From positions 1-64,000 of the forward strand of contig CAUJHQ010000130.1 in NCBI GenBank assembly GCA_963204815.1: 64,000 bases of DNA, written 5' to 3'. The stretch comes from Pseudomonadota bacterium (lineage in GTDB: Bacteria > Pseudomonadota > Gammaproteobacteria > Burkholderiales > Burkholderiaceae_C). A model generated the notes under the pieces. That model was not told the origin of the DNA, did no database searches, and saw nothing but the letters and a program-made list of their open reading frames with translations. Positions 42,223 to 54,533 of this stretch are shown here, in pieces; within the stretch, counting starts at the first letter, position 1; each line of letters begins with the position of its first letter. Both the position numbers and the translations under genes were made by a program.

Positions 42223-42465
42223 TCAGGCCTGTTCGGGCGCTTCGTTGGGGTGGAAGTTCACCGCACGGCTGGGGACGACGGTGGAGATGGCGTGCTTGTA
42301 GACCATCTGCGTCACGGTGTTGCGGAGGAGGACGACGTACTGGTCGAACGACTCGATGTGGCCTTGGAGCTTGATGCCGTTGACGAGGTAGATCGACACG
42401 GGCACATGCTCTTTGCGCAGCAGGTTCAGAAAGGGGTCCTGCAAAAGTTGGCCTTTGTTACTCAC
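42223..42465 (-). CDS. hfq: RNA chaperone Hfq
   Basis: An 80-residue Sm-like hexamer that pairs small RNAs with mRNAs. The Sm1 motif is [20 protein letters not shown] and Sm2 is YKHAIST. The C-terminal tail is short, as is usual in betaproteobacteria. The start is GTG 42465 with GGAG six bases upstream. It lies 83 bp after der; that gap holds TTGCCC-N17-TGATAA on the minus strand, a weak promoter candidate for hfq. Confidence 0.98.
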   Translation of the reverse strand: MSNKGQLLQDPFLNLLRKEHVPVSIYLVNGIKLQGHIESFDQYVVLLRNTVTQMVYKHAISTVVPSRAVNFHPNEAPEQA

Positions 42466-42548
42466 GATATTCTCCGTGTTGTGGTGCGGGAGGCAACCAC
42501 GTTATCACACGGTCCCTACCCTGAGGGCAACCCCGGTCCTTTTCAAGG

Positions 42549-43883
42549 TCACCGGTCGTCGAAGGGGTTCGTGCCCGAGCGCATCTCGATGCGCAGCGGG
42601 GTGCCGACGAGCTTGAAATGCTCGCGGATGCGGCCTTCCAGGAAGCGCTTGTACGAGTCCGTCACGTGGTCCAGCGAGTTGCCGTGGATGACGACGATCG
42701 GCGGGTTCATGCCGCCCTGGTGGGCGTAGCGCATCTTCGGCCGGAAGCGGCCTTCGCGGCGCGGCGCCTGGTGCTGCGCGGCGTCCTGCACCAGGCGCGT
42801 CAGCACCGGCGTGGACATCTTCACCGTCGCCGACGCATGCGCCTGCAGCAAGGCCTTCCACACCGCCGACAGGCCGGCGCGCTTCTTCGCCGAGATGTGC
42901 AGGATCGGCGCGTACTTCAGGAACGACAGGCGCGTCTCGACCGAGCGTTCGAGCTGCTGGCGCTGGTACTCGTCGGTGGCATCCCACTTGTTGATGGCGA
43001 TGACCACCGAGCGGCCCGATTCGAGGATGTAGCCGGCGATGTGCGCGTCCTGCTCGCTGACACCCTGCGTGGCGTCGATCATCAGCAGCACCACGTTGGC
43101 ATCGGCGATTGCCTGCAGCGTCTTGACGACCGAGAACTTCTCGATCGCCTCGAAGACCTTGCCCTTGCGGCGCAGGCCGGCGGTGTCGATCAGTTCGAAC
43201 TTGCGGCCGTCGCGCTCGAAGGGCACGTGGATGGCGTCGCGCGTGGTGCCGGGCTGGTCGAAGGCGACCAGGCGCTCCTCGCCGAGCCAGGCGTTGATCA
43301 GCGTCGACTTGCCGACGTTCGGCCGCCCCGCCACGGCCAGCCGGATCGGCGCGTCGGCGGCCGCCTCGGCGTCATCCGCGTCCTCGTCTTCCGGAAAGTC
43401 GGCGAGCGCGGCCTCGAGCAGGCTGCGCACGCCCTGCCCGTGCGCCGAACTCACCGGGTGCGGGTCGCCGATGCCGAGTTCGTGGAACTCGGCGAGCAGC
43501 GGCGACTCGGCCATGCCCTCGGCCTTGTTCGCCGCCAGTACCACCTTCTTGCGCTGGCTGCGCAGGTAGCGCGCGATGTCGTGGTCCTGCGCGGAAAGGC
43601 CGGCCCGCACGTCGACGACGAAGATCACCGCATCGGCCTCGGCCACCGCCTGCTTCGTCTGCTTGGCCATCTCGGCGACCACGCCGGTGGGCTTGTCGGG
43701 CTCGAAGCCGCCGGTGTCGACGACGATGAACTCGCGCCCGCCCAGGCGCGCGTCGCCGTAGTGGCGGTCGCGCGTGAGGCCGGCGAAGTCGGCGACGATG
43801 GCGTCGCGGCTCTTCGTGATGCGGTTGAAGAGCGTCGACTTGCCGACGTTGGGCCGGCCAACGAGCGCGATCACCGGCTTCAT
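42549..43883 (-). CDS. der: Ribosome-assembly GTPase Der (EngA)
   Basis: A 444-residue protein with two tandem G domains, the mark of Der, needed for 50S maturation. The P-loops are [15 protein letters not shown] (about 6-20) and [15 protein letters not shown] (about 180). An acidic linker [13 protein letters not shown] separates the domains. The C-terminal KH-like domain ends with the GNSLDHV and NPFDDR region. It begins 10 bp after bamB; the bamB-der link is conserved. Confidence 0.97.
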   Translation of the reverse strand: MKPVIALVGRPNVGKSTLFNRITKSRDAIVADFAGLTRDRHYGDARLGGREFIVVDTGGFEPDKPTGVVAEMAKQTKQAVAEADAVIFVVDVRAGLSAQDHDIARYLRSQRKKVVLAANKAEGMAESPLLAEFHELGIGDPHPVSSAHGQGVRSLLEAALADFPEDEDADDAEAAADAPIRLAVAGRPNVGKSTLINAWLGEERLVAFDQPGTTRDAIHVPFERDGRKFELIDTAGLRRKGKVFEAIEKFSVVKTLQAIADANVVLLMIDATQGVSEQDAHIAGYILESGRSVVIAINKWDATDEYQRQQLERSVETRLSFLKYAPILHISAKKRAGLSAVWKALLQAHASATVKMSTPVLTRLVQDAAQHQAPRREGRFRPKMRYAHQGGMNPPIVVIHGNSLDHVTDSYKRFLEGRIREHFKLVGTPLRIEMRSGTNPFDDR

Positions 43884-43893
43884 GCGGGCGGCC

Positions 43894-45015
43894 TCAGACA
43901 GGGCGGAAGGCGAACAGGCCGCCGTCGCGCGTGACCACCAGCATCGTCTGGCCCGACAGCACCGGCGTGCCGATCGCCGCCGAGCCGTCGGTCGGCAGGC
44001 GCAGCAGGAAGCTGCCGTCCGTCTGCGACAGGAAATGCACCTGGCCCTGGAAGTCGGCGAACACCACCGCCACCTGCCCCACCGCCACCGCGCCGCCGAG
44101 GCCGCGGTAGAGCAGCTTCTCGTTCTGCCACAGCACCTCGCCATTGCTCGCGCGCCAGGCGGTGATGCGGTCGCTGGCATCGGCACCGAAGACGGTGTCG
44201 GCGGTCGCGCCGACGGCATCGGTGCCGCCGGTGTTGCGCGACCACAGCAGCGCACCCTTCGTCGCGTCGACGCAGCCCACGGCGGACTGGAAGGCGCGCG
44301 CGCACAGCCGGTCGTCGACGCGCATCAGCGGCCCGATCAGGTCGGCCAGGCGTTCGACCTCGTTGCTGCCGCGCGGCGTGGCCAGCGGCACTTCCCACTG
44401 GAGCGTGCCGCGCAGCGGGTCGACGGCCGCGAGGCGCACGCCCTGGCCGACGATCAGCGAGTTCTTGTACGGCGCCAGCACCCCGGCCTGCGCCAGCGTG
44501 AGCGCATCGCCCGCACGCTGCAGCGTCCACAGGCGCCGGCCGTCGAGCGCATCGAACGCGTGCACGGCGCGGTCGACGCTCATCACGAAGACGCGCTCGC
44601 CCGCCACCAGCGGCGGCGTGACGACGCGCGACGGCACGCGCTTGCGCCAGAGCTCGCGGCCGCCGTCGAAGGTGACGACCTCGTTGTCGCGCGTGACGAC
44701 GCTGGCGAAGCGGCCGTCGCTGCCCACGCCCGCCGACAGCGCCGCGCCGGCGCGCGCGCGCCAGACCTCGCGGCCGCTCTCGGCTTCCAGCGCCAGCACG
44801 GTGCCGCCGCCGTCGGCGACGTGGAAGCGGCCGTTGCGCACCGCCACGCCGAGCGGGAAGTCGACCTTGCCGTCGAGCTTGGCGCTCCACACCTGGCGGC
44901 CGGCGATCTTGGGCTCGAAGGTCTCCAGCTTGGTGGGGTCGGGCCGATCGGCAGCGCAGCCGACGAACAGCACCGACAGCGCGGCCAGCGTGCCCAGGAG
45001 GGCGCGCCGCAGCAT
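43894..45015 (-). CDS. bamB: Outer membrane assembly lipoprotein BamB
   Basis: A 373-residue lipoprotein of the BAM complex. The signal peptide ends with the lipobox LFVGC (Cys20), followed by an eight-bladed PQQ-like beta-propeller with repeats such as [30 protein letters not shown] and [15 protein letters not shown]. BamB binds the POTRA domains of BamA. The start overlaps the yfgM stop in a TGATG junction. Confidence 0.95.
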   Translation of the reverse strand: MLRRALLGTLAALSVLFVGCAADRPDPTKLETFEPKIAGRQVWSAKLDGKVDFPLGVAVRNGRFHVADGGGTVLALEAESGREVWRARAGAALSAGVGSDGRFASVVTRDNEVVTFDGGRELWRKRVPSRVVTPPLVAGERVFVMSVDRAVHAFDALDGRRLWTLQRAGDALTLAQAGVLAPYKNSLIVGQGVRLAAVDPLRGTLQWEVPLATPRGSNEVERLADLIGPLMRVDDRLCARAFQSAVGCVDATKGALLWSRNTGGTDAVGATADTVFGADASDRITAWRASNGEVLWQNEKLLYRGLGGAVAVGQVAVVFADFQGQVHFLSQTDGSFLLRLPTDGSAAIGTPVLSGQTMLVVTRDGGLFAFRPV

Positions 45016-45683
45016 CACTTGGCAGGCCCCGACGCGGCGGCCGCGGGCGCGGCGCCGAGCGCGGTGAGCTTGGCGTCGACCAGCGTGCGGTAGCCGAGCT
45101 TGGGGTCCATCGCCGCCCACGCGGCCTGGTAGGCGGCCTTCGCCTCGTCCTTGCGGCCGGCGGCGGCGAGCACGTCGCCGCGGCGGTCGGCCACCAGGCC
45201 TTCGAAGCCGGCGGTCTTGGCCGCGTCGAGCTGCTTGAGCGCTTCGTCGTACTGCTTGGCCTCGACGAGCATGCCGGCCAGGCGCAGGCGCGCGATGGTG
45301 CGCAGTTCGTCTTCGGTGCCGCTGTCGGCGGCCCAGGTGAGCGAGGCTTTCGCGGCGTCGAGCTGGCCCTTGTCGAACTGCACGCGGGCGGCGGTCAGCG
45401 CGCCCTGCTGCGCGAACGCGGTACGCGGGAAGCGCTCCTTCAGGTCGCCGAAGACGCGCGCGGTCTTGTCGACGTCGCCGGCTTGCGCGGCCTGCTCGAG
45501 CGCGTCGTACATGGCGCTGGCCTTGACGCCCTGGTCGCGCTGCCACCAGTTCCAGCCGTTCCAGGCCGCGAAGGCGCCCAGCAGCAGCACCAGCAACCAC
45601 GTGATCAGGTTGCCGTACTGGTTCCAGAACGCCTTGATCGCGTCGAGTTGTTCCTGCTCCTGCAGGTCGAGTTGTGTGGCCAT
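45015..45683 (-). CDS. yfgM: YfgM-family TPR protein (SecYEG-associated)
   Basis: A 222-residue protein with one N-terminal membrane segment (about 24-45, LITWLLVLLLGAFAAWNGWNWW) and periplasmic TPR-like helices (about 60-200). E. coli YfgM works with PpiD at the SecYEG translocon. The hisS-yfgM-bamB-der order is the standard one, so this assignment rests on both topology and neighbours. It is 30 bp downstream of hisS. Confidence 0.92.
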   Translation of the reverse strand: MATQLDLQEQEQLDAIKAFWNQYGNLITWLLVLLLGAFAAWNGWNWWQRDQGVKASAMYDALEQAAQAGDVDKTARVFGDLKERFPRTAFAQQGALTAARVQFDKGQLDAAKASLTWAADSGTEDELRTIARLRLAGMLVEAKQYDEALKQLDAAKTAGFEGLVADRRGDVLAAAGRKDEAKAAYQAAWAAMDPKLGYRTLVDAKLTALGAAPAAAASGPAK

Positions 45684-45713
45684 GTGGGGTGTGACGCTTC
45701 GGTGAACCGGCGA

Positions 45714-46988
45714 TTATGGGGTGCGCAGCGCGGCCGCCCAGGCGGCCGGGGTGTCCAGCGGCTGGGTCGACTGCGTCGCCGCGCCGTCGCGCAACGGCTT
45801 GACGGCGACGACGCCGGCCGCCAGTTCGTCGGCCCCGAAGATCAGCGCGAACCGTGCCTGGCTCGCGTCGGCCTTCTTGAACTGCGACTTCATGCTGCCC
45901 CCGCCGGCGTGCAGCTGCACGCAGACCCCGGCGGCGCGCAGGGCCTCCACCGTGCGCGTGGCGACCGGCAGCGCGGCGGCATCGGGCACCACGGCGTAGG
46001 CGTCGGGCACGGGCCGCGGCGGCTGCACGCCCACCTGCTGCAGCAGGTCGAGCACACGCTCGATGCCCATGCCCCAGCCGATGCCGGGCGCCGGCTTGCC
46101 GCCGATGAGCTCGACCAGGCCGTCGTAGCGGCCGCCGCCGCAGATCGTGCCCTGGGCGCCGAGCTTGTCGGTCACCCACTCGAACACGGTGAGGTTGTAG
46201 TAGTCCATGCCGCGCACCAGGCGCGGATTGATGCGGTACGGCTGGCCGGCGGCGTCGAGCATGGCCTTCAGGCCGTCGAAGTGCTTGAGCGACGCCTCGC
46301 CCAGGTAGTCCATCAGCCGCGGCGCGGCTTCCACCACCGGCTGCATCGCCGGGTTCTTGGTGTCCAGGATGCGCAGCGGGTTGCTGTGCAGACGCCGCTT
46401 CGCCTCGGCGTCCAGCAGGTCCTGGTGCGCCTCGAAGTGGGCGATCAGCGCCGCGCGGTGTGCCTTGCGCTCGTCGGGTTGCCCCAGGCTGTTCAGCTCC
46501 AGGCGCACCTCGCCGAGACCCAGGTCCTTCCAGAGCGCGCGGCACATCAGGATGACCTCGGCGTCGACGTCGGGCCCGCCGAAGCCGAGCGCCTCGACGC
46601 CGACCTGGTAGAACTCGCGGTAGCGGCCGCGCTGCGGCTTCTCGTGGCGGTACATCGGGCCGATGTAGAAGAGCCGCTTGCCGCCGTCGTACAGCGCGCT
46701 GTGCTCGACGACGGCGCGCACCACGCCGGCGGTGCCTTCGGGGCGCAACGTCAGCGCGTCGCCGTTCATGCTGTCGGTGAAGGAGTACATCTCCTTCTCG
46801 ACGATGTCGGTCACCTCGCCGAGGCCGCGCACGAACAGCGGCGTGGGCTCGACGATGGGCGTGCGCACGTAGCGGTACGAATAGCGGCGCATCAGCGCAC
46901 GCACGGTGTCTTCGAACCACTCCCAGCGCGCCGATTCCGGCGGCAGGATGTCGTTCATGCCTTTGACGGCCTGGATCGGTTCAGCCAT
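45714..46988 (-). CDS. hisS: Histidyl-tRNA synthetase
   Basis: A 424-residue class II synthetase. Motif 1 lies near the start, motif 2 is [16 protein letters not shown], and the histidine loops are [12 protein letters not shown] and [18 protein letters not shown] (split), with the C-terminal anticodon-binding domain present. This distinguishes it from hisZ. It lies 36 bp after ispG in a conserved order. Confidence 0.97.
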   Translation of the reverse strand: MAEPIQAVKGMNDILPPESARWEWFEDTVRALMRRYSYRYVRTPIVEPTPLFVRGLGEVTDIVEKEMYSFTDSMNGDALTLRPEGTAGVVRAVVEHSALYDGGKRLFYIGPMYRHEKPQRGRYREFYQVGVEALGFGGPDVDAEVILMCRALWKDLGLGEVRLELNSLGQPDERKAHRAALIAHFEAHQDLLDAEAKRRLHSNPLRILDTKNPAMQPVVEAAPRLMDYLGEASLKHFDGLKAMLDAAGQPYRINPRLVRGMDYYNLTVFEWVTDKLGAQGTICGGGRYDGLVELIGGKPAPGIGWGMGIERVLDLLQQVGVQPPRPVPDAYAVVPDAAALPVATRTVEALRAAGVCVQLHAGGGSMKSQFKKADASQARFALIFGADELAAGVVAVKPLRDGAATQSTQPLDTPAAWAAALRTP

Positions 46989-47024
46989 GTGGGATTGGGG
47001 CGGGCCGGGTGCCCGCCGGGGAGG

Positions 47025-48302
47025 TCAGTGCGTCGCGGCCGCCGCGCCGAAGCGGCGCTCGATGTAGTCCTCGACGATCTTGTGGAACTCCTGCGCAATG
47101 CCTTCGCCGCGCAGCGTCATCGCCTTCTGGCCGTCGATGAAGACGGGCGCGGCCGGCGCCTCGCCGGTGCCGGGCAGGCTGATGCCGATGTCGGCGTGCT
47201 TGCTCTCGCCGGGGCCGTTGACGATGCAGCCCATCACGGCGACTTTCATGTTCTCGACGCCCGGGTACTTCGCCTTCCACACCGGCATCTGCGCGCGCAG
47301 GAAATCGTCGATCTGCTTGGCGAGTTCCTGGAACGTGGTGCTGGTGGTGCGGCCGCAGCCGGGGCAGGCGGTGACGCTGGGGTTGAAGGCGCGCAGGCCG
47401 AGCGACTGCAGGATCTCGGACGCGACGACGACCTCCTGCGTGCGCGCCTCGCCGGGCTGCGGCGTCAGGCTCACGCGGATGGTGTCGCCGATGCCTTCCT
47501 GCAGCAGCACCGCCAGCGCCGCGGCCGAGGCCACCGTGCCCTTGGTGCCCATGCCGGCCTCGGTGAGGCCCAGGTGCAGCGCGTAGTCGCAGCGCGCGCT
47601 GAGCGCGCGGTAGACGGCGATCAGGTCCTGCACGCCGCTGACCTTGCAGCTGATGATGATCTGGTTCGGGTCGAGGCCGATCTCGCGCGCGACCTCGGCC
47701 GAGCTCAGCGCCGACTGGATCAGCGCCCGGTACATCACCTGCTTGCCGTCCCAGGGCTGCGCGCGTTGCGCGTTCTCGTCCATCATGGCCGCGAGCAGTT
47801 CCTGGTCCAGGCTGCCCCAGTTGACGCCGATGCGCACGCACTTGCCGTACTTCGCGGCGGCCTCGACCATCATCGCGAACTGGCGGTCGCGCTTGTCGCC
47901 CTTGCCGACGTTGCCGGGGTTGATGCGGTACTTGGACAGCGCCTGCGCCATCGCCGGGAAGTCGGTCAGCAGGCGGTGGCCGTTGTAGTGGAAGTCGCCG
48001 ACCAGCGGCACGTCGATGCCCATGCGGTCGAGCTGCTCGCGGATGTGCGGCACGGCCTCGGCGGCCTCGGGCGTGTTGACGGTGATGCGCACGAGCTCGG
48101 AGCCGGCCACGGCCAGCTCCTTCACCTGGATCGCGGTGCCGATGACGTCGACCGTGTCGGTGTTCGTCATCGACTGCACGCGCACCGGCGCATCGCCGCC
48201 GATCGTGACGACGCGGCTGCCCCAGACGGCGCGCGCCTGGCGCGTGCGGCGGGCCGGCACGCCGGCGTGGGCGATCAGGTCGGCGCTGTCCGGTGCATTC
48301 AT
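47025..48302 (-). CDS. ispG: 4-hydroxy-3-methylbut-2-enyl diphosphate synthase
   Basis: A 425-residue [4Fe-4S] enzyme of the MEP isoprenoid pathway. It starts with the TIM-barrel domain ([13 protein letters not shown]), and the cluster Cys residues are in ACPGCGRTT and the later [12 protein letters not shown]. The length is that of the proteobacterial two-domain form. It sits between rodZ (10 bp upstream) and hisS. dxr of the same pathway is at 22800-23984. Confidence 0.97.
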   Translation of the reverse strand: MNAPDSADLIAHAGVPARRTRQARAVWGSRVVTIGGDAPVRVQSMTNTDTVDVIGTAIQVKELAVAGSELVRITVNTPEAAEAVPHIREQLDRMGIDVPLVGDFHYNGHRLLTDFPAMAQALSKYRINPGNVGKGDKRDRQFAMMVEAAAKYGKCVRIGVNWGSLDQELLAAMMDENAQRAQPWDGKQVMYRALIQSALSSAEVAREIGLDPNQIIISCKVSGVQDLIAVYRALSARCDYALHLGLTEAGMGTKGTVASAAALAVLLQEGIGDTIRVSLTPQPGEARTQEVVVASEILQSLGLRAFNPSVTACPGCGRTTSTTFQELAKQIDDFLRAQMPVWKAKYPGVENMKVAVMGCIVNGPGESKHADIGISLPGTGEAPAAPVFIDGQKAMTLRGEGIAQEFHKIVEDYIERRFGAAAATH

Positions 48303-48312
48303 CGCGGAACCC

Positions 48313-49185
48313 TCACTGCAGTTCGATGCGCGCCACGTTCTCGCGCGTGGACGGCGCCAGGTCGACCGGCCGGCCGCGGAAGCTCAGCTGGGTGGCCGGC
48401 GCGTTGCCGATTGTCAGGCGGATCGGCAAGGCCCCGTCGAAGCCCACGCTTTCGCCCGGCTGGACGACGCGCGAGAACAGCACCTGGCCGCGCACGTCGC
48501 GCGCCTCGACCCACGAGGCGTCGTTGCTGCGCAGCGCCACCAGGCGCGGCACCGCGGACGCCGCCGGGTCGGGCGGTGGCGCGCTGTGCACGGTCTCGAT
48601 GACGGCCGCCGGCGGCGCGACGGCGGCGGCGGCCGATGCGGCTTCGGCGGCCAGCGGCGCGGCCTGCACGGCCGAAGCGGCCTCGGGCGCCGGCGCCGGC
48701 AGCGGTGCCTGCACGACCGCCGGCACCGGTGCCGACGGCGCCACCAGGCGCTGCCAGGTGCCGGCCGGCACGAAGTAGACGGCCGCCGCCGCGACCAGCA
48801 GCAGCAGCCCGGCCCAGGTCAGCGGGCGGATCGCCGCGCCGGCGAGGCCGGCGCCGTCGTCGCGCATCGGGCGGTCGCGGAACGGCGCGTTCAACGAGCC
48901 CGCCACCGTGTCGAGCGCCGCCGGCTCGGGCAGCGGCAGCAGCGCCAGCACCGGCTGGGCGTCGATCTTCAGCGTGCGGCAGACCGTCTGCGCGAGCGCG
49001 CGCGTGAAGGTGGCGTCGGGCAGTTCGTCGTAGCGGTCGTGCTCGAGCGCGTCGAGCTTGCGCGGCGCGACCTTGATCGCGGCGGCCAGCGCGGCGATGT
49101 GCAGGCCCTGCTTCTCGCGCGCGGCGCGCAGCAAGGCGCCGGCAGTGGCCGCGGCGGCGCCCGCGGTGTCGGCGGCTTCAGTCAT
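48313..49185 (-). CDS. rodZ: RodZ-like helix-turn-helix / DUF4115 protein
   Basis: A 290-residue membrane protein. The N-terminal HTH_25 domain (about 15-85, [16 protein letters not shown]) faces the cytoplasm, a single membrane segment follows (about 121-140), then an Ala/Pro-rich periplasmic linker and the C-terminal DUF4115 domain ([16 protein letters not shown]). RodZ links MreB to the cell wall machinery and sets rod shape. The pilW-rodZ-ispG order is the usual one. It overlaps the end of pilW by 8 bp. Confidence 0.88.
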   Translation of the reverse strand: MTEAADTAGAAAATAGALLRAAREKQGLHIAALAAAIKVAPRKLDALEHDRYDELPDATFTRALAQTVCRTLKIDAQPVLALLPLPEPAALDTVAGSLNAPFRDRPMRDDGAGLAGAAIRPLTWAGLLLLVAAAAVYFVPAGTWQRLVAPSAPVPAVVQAPLPAPAPEAASAVQAAPLAAEAASAAAAVAPPAAVIETVHSAPPPDPAASAVPRLVALRSNDASWVEARDVRGQVLFSRVVQPGESVGFDGALPIRLTIGNAPATQLSFRGRPVDLAPSTRENVARIELQ

Positions 49186-49998
49186 CGAAGCGCCCCAGTT
49201 CCAGCTGCTGCGCCTGGCGCGACTGCGGGAAACGCTCGCGCAGCTGGCGCGCGAAGTCCTGCACGCCCCCCATGTTGCCGAGCCGGCGCTCGATGCGCGC
49301 GGCCAGCCACAGCGATTCGGCGTTCGTGTACTCGGGCACCGCGTTGAGGCGCTTGACGTAGAAACGCGCGCGCTCGAACTCGCCGCGGCGGTACAGCACC
49401 TCGCTCAGGTTGTAGGCGATGGTCGGGTTCGCGGGGTCGAGCTCGAAGGCGCGCGACAGCGAACGCTCGGCATCGGCCCAGCGCCCGGCGCGCGCCTGGC
49501 AGATGCCGATCAGCAGCGTCGTGCGGGCGCCGTCGCGGTACAGCGGCTGCGCGAGCGCGGCCGTGAACTGCGCGTCGGCTTCCGTGTAGCGCTGCTGCTG
49601 GCACAGGAACCAGCCGTAGTTGTGCATCGTGTCGGCGTCGCCCGGTGCGAGCTGCAGCGCGCGCTGGAAGTTGCCTTCGGCCTGGCGCAGGTCGCCGAGC
49701 TGGGCGTAGATCAGGCCCAGCAGGCGATAGGCGTCGGGCAGGTCGGCCTTCGCGGCGAGCGCCGCGCGCACCTCGACGAGCGCCGTCTGCGCCTGGCCGC
49801 GCCCCAGGTAGGCAGCCGCCAGGTCGAGCCGCGTGCGCGCCAGGCGCTCGGGGTCGGCGTTGTCGGCGGCGGTGCGGCCACCGCGCGCCTCGGTCGATTC
49901 GCCGCCGCTCGAACTGGTGGTGGTCGTCGTGCATGCCGACAGCAGCGCCAGCGACGCCACCAGCGACGCCACCCTCACGGCGCCGAACCACCGCGCGC

Positions 49999-50002
<4 letters not shown>
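49178..50002 (-). CDS. pilW: Type IV pilus assembly lipoprotein PilW/PilF
   Basis: A 274-residue lipoprotein with lipobox LLSAC (Cys24), then a Thr/Ser-rich spacer and TPR repeats (about 50-240, e.g. [21 protein letters not shown] split by helices). It is the pilotin that helps the PilQ secretin assemble in the outer membrane. No other pilus genes are nearby; this solitary position between rlmN and rodZ is typical. ATG 50002 overlaps the rlmN stop as ATGA. Confidence 0.9.
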
Positions 50003-51150
<1,148 letters not shown>

Positions 51151-51156
51151 GACGCG

Positions 51157-51582
51157 TCAGCGCTTGTAGACGTTCATGCCGGGGAAGAAGAAGGCGATCT
51201 CGACGGCCGCCGTTTCCGGGGCGTCGGAGCCGTGCACCGCGTTGGCGTCGATGCTGTCGGCGAAGTCGGCGCGGATGGTGCCCTTCTCGGCCTTCTTCGG
51301 GTCGGTGGCGCCCATCAGTTCGCGGTTCTTCGCGATCGCGTTCTCGCCTTCGAGGGCCTGGATCATCACCGGGCCCGAAATCATGAAGTTGACGAGATCG
51401 TTGAAGAACGGGCGCGCCTTGTGCACGGCATAGAAGGCCTCGGCCTCGCCGCGCGACAGGTGCGCCATCTTCGCGGCGACGATCTTCAGACCGGCGCCTT
51501 CGAAGCGCGCGTAGATCTGGCCGATCACGTTCTTGGCCACGGCATCGGGCTTGATGATCGAGAGGGTGCGTTCGACGGCCAT
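51157..51582 (-). CDS. ndk: Nucleoside diphosphate kinase
   Basis: A 141-residue NDK that equilibrates nucleoside triphosphates. It starts [15 protein letters not shown] and has the active-site His in [12 protein letters not shown]. The length is exactly that of the family. An AGGAG sequence lies about 11 bases before the ATG. It is separated from rluB by 72 bp that contain a hairpin. Confidence 0.98.
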   Translation of the reverse strand: MAVERTLSIIKPDAVAKNVIGQIYARFEGAGLKIVAAKMAHLSRGEAEAFYAVHKARPFFNDLVNFMISGPVMIQALEGENAIAKNRELMGATDPKKAEKGTIRADFADSIDANAVHGSDAPETAAVEIAFFFPGMNVYKR

Positions 51583-51618
51583 GATGAAAATTTCTCCTGG
51601 ATCAATGACTTGGCAAAG

Positions 51619-51638
51619 CCCGCCATTCTAGCGGCGGG
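51619..51638 (-). terminator. Weak hairpin between rluB and ndk
   Basis: A 6-bp GC stem (CCCGCC 51619-51624, GGCGGG 51633-51638) with an 8-base loop is followed on the minus strand by CTTTGCC. It lies 16 bp past the rluB stop. It may attenuate rluB transcription. The loop also contains TAGAAT, which could be a -10 for ndk. Confidence 0.45.
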
Positions 51639-51654
51639 TGATGTGGGTTCTGCG

Positions 51655-53709
51655 TCAACGGCCACCGCGGCCGCCGCCGCCGCCGCCGCGCCGGCCACCG
51701 CCGCCGCCGCGCCCGCCGCCGCCACCCTTGCGCAGGAAGGCGTCGCCGCCGATGTAGCCGACCGCCGTCTTCAGCGGGTCGGGCTGGCGTTCGCCGCCGC
51801 CGCCGCCACCACCGCCCTTGCGGCCGCCGCGCTGGCCGCCGCCACCCCCGCCACCGCTGCTGCCGCCCGGGCCGAAGCCGCGCGGCTTCTGCGTGAAGCG
51901 CTTGTCGTAGGTCTGCTGCAGCGGGTTCGGGATCGGGCCGTCGTCGGGAATGTCGCGCCGGGTCTGGCGCTCCTGCTGCAGCGCGCGCTTGTCGTAGGTC
52001 TGCTGCAGCGGGTTCGGGATCGGGCCGTCCTCGGGGATGTCACGCACCTGGCGGCGTTCCTGCTGGATGGCGCGCTTGTCGAAGGTCTGCTGCAGCGGGT
52101 TCGGGATGTTGAGCACCTCGCCGCCACCACCGGGCAACACGCCGTCCGGACGCGGGCCGCGGCCGCGCTTGCCGCGCCGCTTGTTGCGCCCGCCTTCGCC
52201 ACGCGCGTCGTCGCGCTCCGGGCGCTCGCCGCGATCGGGGCGCTCGCCGCCGGGCCGCGCGCCCTGCTGCGGCTGCCCGGCGCCGGCGATGCGGCGCAGC
52301 GACCGCACGTCTTGCTCGTCGAGGTCGACCCAGACACCGCGCTTCAGACCGCGCGGCAGCACGACGCTGCCGTAGCGGATGCGGATGAGCCGGCTCACCG
52401 CGTGCCCCACCGCCTCGAAGAGCTTGCGCACCTCGCGGTTGCGGCCTTCGGTGATGACGCAGCGGTACCAGTGGTTGGCGCCTTCGCCGCCGCCGTCGGT
52501 GATGCTCTTGAACGCACAGCGCTGGCCGTCGATGTCGACGCCTTCGAGCAGGCGGGCCTTGGCCTCCTCGTCGAGCACGCCGAGCGAACGCACGGCGTAT
52601 TCGCGCTCGACGCCGAATCGCGGGTGCATCAGCTGGTTCGCGAGCTCGCCGGAGTTCGTGAACAGCAGCAGGCCTTCGGTGTTGATGTCCAGGCGGCCGA
52701 CCGACTGCCACTTGCCCTGCTGCAGGCGCGGCAGCTTGCGGAAGACGGTGGGGCGCTGCTGCGGATCGTCGTGCGTGACGACCTCGCCGGCCGGCTTGTG
52801 GTACGCCAGCACGCGCGGCGGCGGCGGTGCGATGCGCACGCGCACCGGCTTGCCGCCGACCGCGATGCGGTCGCCGAAGCTGATGCGCTGGCCGATGTGC
52901 GCCGGCTCGCCGTTCACGGTGATGCTGCCCTCGAGGATCATCTGCTCCATGTCGCGGCGCGAACCGATGCCGGCCTGCGCCAGCACCTTGTGCAACTTGG
53001 GCGCGTCGGGTTCGGGCGCGAGCACGCGCTTGGTGGCCGCAGCCTCCTCCTCGACCGGCGGCTCGGCGTCGTAGGCGCCGGACAGCACCTCGGCGAAGAC
53101 CTCGCCGACGTCCGGCGGCGGCACGCGCTCGCGCTCGGGCGCCGGTGGCGTGGTCTCGTCGCCGGCGTCGTCGTCGCGCTCGGCAGCGCCCTCCGCGCCG
53201 GCCAGCGGCGCGTCGCCTTCGGCACGCGGACCACGCTCGCCGCCGCGGCGGCCGCGCCGGCGGTTGCGGCTGCGGCGCGGCGCTTCGCCGCCTTCGGCAT
53301 TCGGGGCCTCGCCGCCCGCGCCGGGCGGCGAGGCCTGGCCTTCGTTGGCGCCGCTGCCTTCGGCCACGGCGACGGGCGCCTCGGCCGCCACCGTGGCGGG
53401 CAACGCGGTCTCGACCTGCACGTCGGCGGCCGCCGGCGCGTCGGCTGCGGGCTTGGGGCGGCGTGGCGCGCGCGGCGGCCGGGCCGGCGCGGCGGCCTCG
53501 GCTGGCGCGGCCGGCGCCGCTTCGGCTGCGCCGAAGAGCTGGGCCGCGCTCGGCGCTTCGAAGCTCGCGGCGTCGTTCGCCGGCGCCGCTTCGGCTTCGG
53601 CCTTCTTGCGCGGTGCGCGGCGCCGCTTCGGCGCTGCCGATTCGTCGGCGGCGGGCGCGTCGATGGCCGGGGTGCCGGCGATCGGGGAATCGGCGTCGTT
53701 CGTGCTCAT
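51655..53709 (-). CDS. rluB: Ribosomal large-subunit pseudouridine synthase B, with long low-complexity flanks
   Basis: 684 residues, more than twice the length of E. coli RluB. The core (about 235-490) has an S4 RNA-binding domain ([20 protein letters not shown]) and the catalytic domain with [17 protein letters not shown], where the Asp is catalytic. It converts U2605 of 23S rRNA to pseudouridine in characterised members. The N-terminal 230 residues are Ala/Pro/Glu/Arg-rich. The C terminus holds a 29-residue repeat (535-563, 564-592, partial 593-604) with [10 protein letters not shown], then a Gly/Arg-rich RGG-like tail from 615. The start overlaps scpB as ATGA. Confidence 0.93.
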   Translation of the reverse strand: MSTNDADSPIAGTPAIDAPAADESAAPKRRRAPRKKAEAEAAPANDAASFEAPSAAQLFGAAEAAPAAPAEAAAPARPPRAPRRPKPAADAPAAADVQVETALPATVAAEAPVAVAEGSGANEGQASPPGAGGEAPNAEGGEAPRRSRNRRRGRRGGERGPRAEGDAPLAGAEGAAERDDDAGDETTPPAPERERVPPPDVGEVFAEVLSGAYDAEPPVEEEAAATKRVLAPEPDAPKLHKVLAQAGIGSRRDMEQMILEGSITVNGEPAHIGQRISFGDRIAVGGKPVRVRIAPPPPRVLAYHKPAGEVVTHDDPQQRPTVFRKLPRLQQGKWQSVGRLDINTEGLLLFTNSGELANQLMHPRFGVEREYAVRSLGVLDEEAKARLLEGVDIDGQRCAFKSITDGGGEGANHWYRCVITEGRNREVRKLFEAVGHAVSRLIRIRYGSVVLPRGLKRGVWVDLDEQDVRSLRRIAGAGQPQQGARPGGERPDRGERPERDDARGEGGRNKRRGKRGRGPRPDGVLPGGGGEVLNIPNPLQQTFDKRAIQQERRQVRDIPEDGPIPNPLQQTYDKRALQQERQTRRDIPDDGPIPNPLQQTYDKRFTQKPRGFGPGGSSGGGGGGGQRGGRKGGGGGGGGERQPDPLKTAVGYIGGDAFLRKGGGGGRGGGGGRRGGGGGGRGGR

Positions 53710-54533
53710 GCGCTCACGTCCGTTGGAGGAAGGGGTTCGTCAGGGGGCGGCACGGCGGGGTCGTCGTGCGCTTCGGGGGCGGCTTCGGGAGCCGCTTCGG
53801 GGGCTTGTGCAATCGCCTCGTCGTTCGTCTCGTCGATCGCCACGGCGGGCGGCGCATCGGCCGCTGCCGCCTCGGCGGCCGGCTCGACAGCGGGCTCGGC
53901 TGCGTCGTTGGCCGCCGCATCCGCGGGGGCATCGCCGTCCAGCGGCAGCGCGCCTTGCGCCTCGCCCAGCAGCGACGGCTGCTGTTCCTGCGCCAGGCCG
54001 GCGAGCTGCGCGGCATCGGGCACATGGCCCTCGATCGGCGGCAACTGGTCCAGGCTGGCGAGGCCGAGGTCGTCGAGGAACTGGCGCGTCGTCGCGTACA
54101 GCGCCGGGCGGCCGGGGGCTTCGCGGTAGCCGATCGCCTCGATCCAGCCGCGGTCTTCGAGCTGCTTGACGATCTGGCTGCTCACGGTGACGCCGCGGAT
54201 GTCCTCGATGTCGCCCCGCGTCACGGGTTGCCGGTAGGCCACGATCGCCAGCGTCTCGAGCGCCGCGCGCGAATACTTCGGCGGCTTCTCGGGGTGCAGG
54301 CGGTCGAGGAACTCGCGCATCTCGGGCCGGCTCTGGAAGCGCCAGCCGGAGGCCAGCGCCACGAGCTCGACGCCACGCGGCTCCCAGTCGCGCACGAGCT
54401 CGTCGAGCAGCGCGCGGATCGTGTCCGCGCCGAGCTGGTCGTCGAACAGCACGCGCATCTCGCGCAGCGGCAAGGGCTTGTCGGCGCAGATCAGCGCCGT
54501 CTCGAGGACGCGTTTCGCATCCGATGTGTTCAT
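53706..54533 (-). CDS. scpB: Segregation and condensation protein B
   Basis: A 275-residue ScpB. Two winged-helix domains fill about residues 5-185 ([40 protein letters not shown], split), followed by an acidic Ala/Pro/Glu-rich tail of about 85 residues. ScpB with ScpA is the kleisin complex of SMC in chromosome organisation; neither scpA nor smc is in this window. The start ATG 54533 matches the family N terminus. It is the first gene of the minus-strand run to 35450. Confidence 0.95.
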   Translation of the reverse strand: MNTSDAKRVLETALICADKPLPLREMRVLFDDQLGADTIRALLDELVRDWEPRGVELVALASGWRFQSRPEMREFLDRLHPEKPPKYSRAALETLAIVAYRQPVTRGDIEDIRGVTVSSQIVKQLEDRGWIEAIGYREAPGRPALYATTRQFLDDLGLASLDQLPPIEGHVPDAAQLAGLAQEQQPSLLGEAQGALPLDGDAPADAAANDAAEPAVEPAAEAAAADAPPAVAIDETNDEAIAQAPEAAPEAAPEAHDDPAVPPPDEPLPPTDVSA

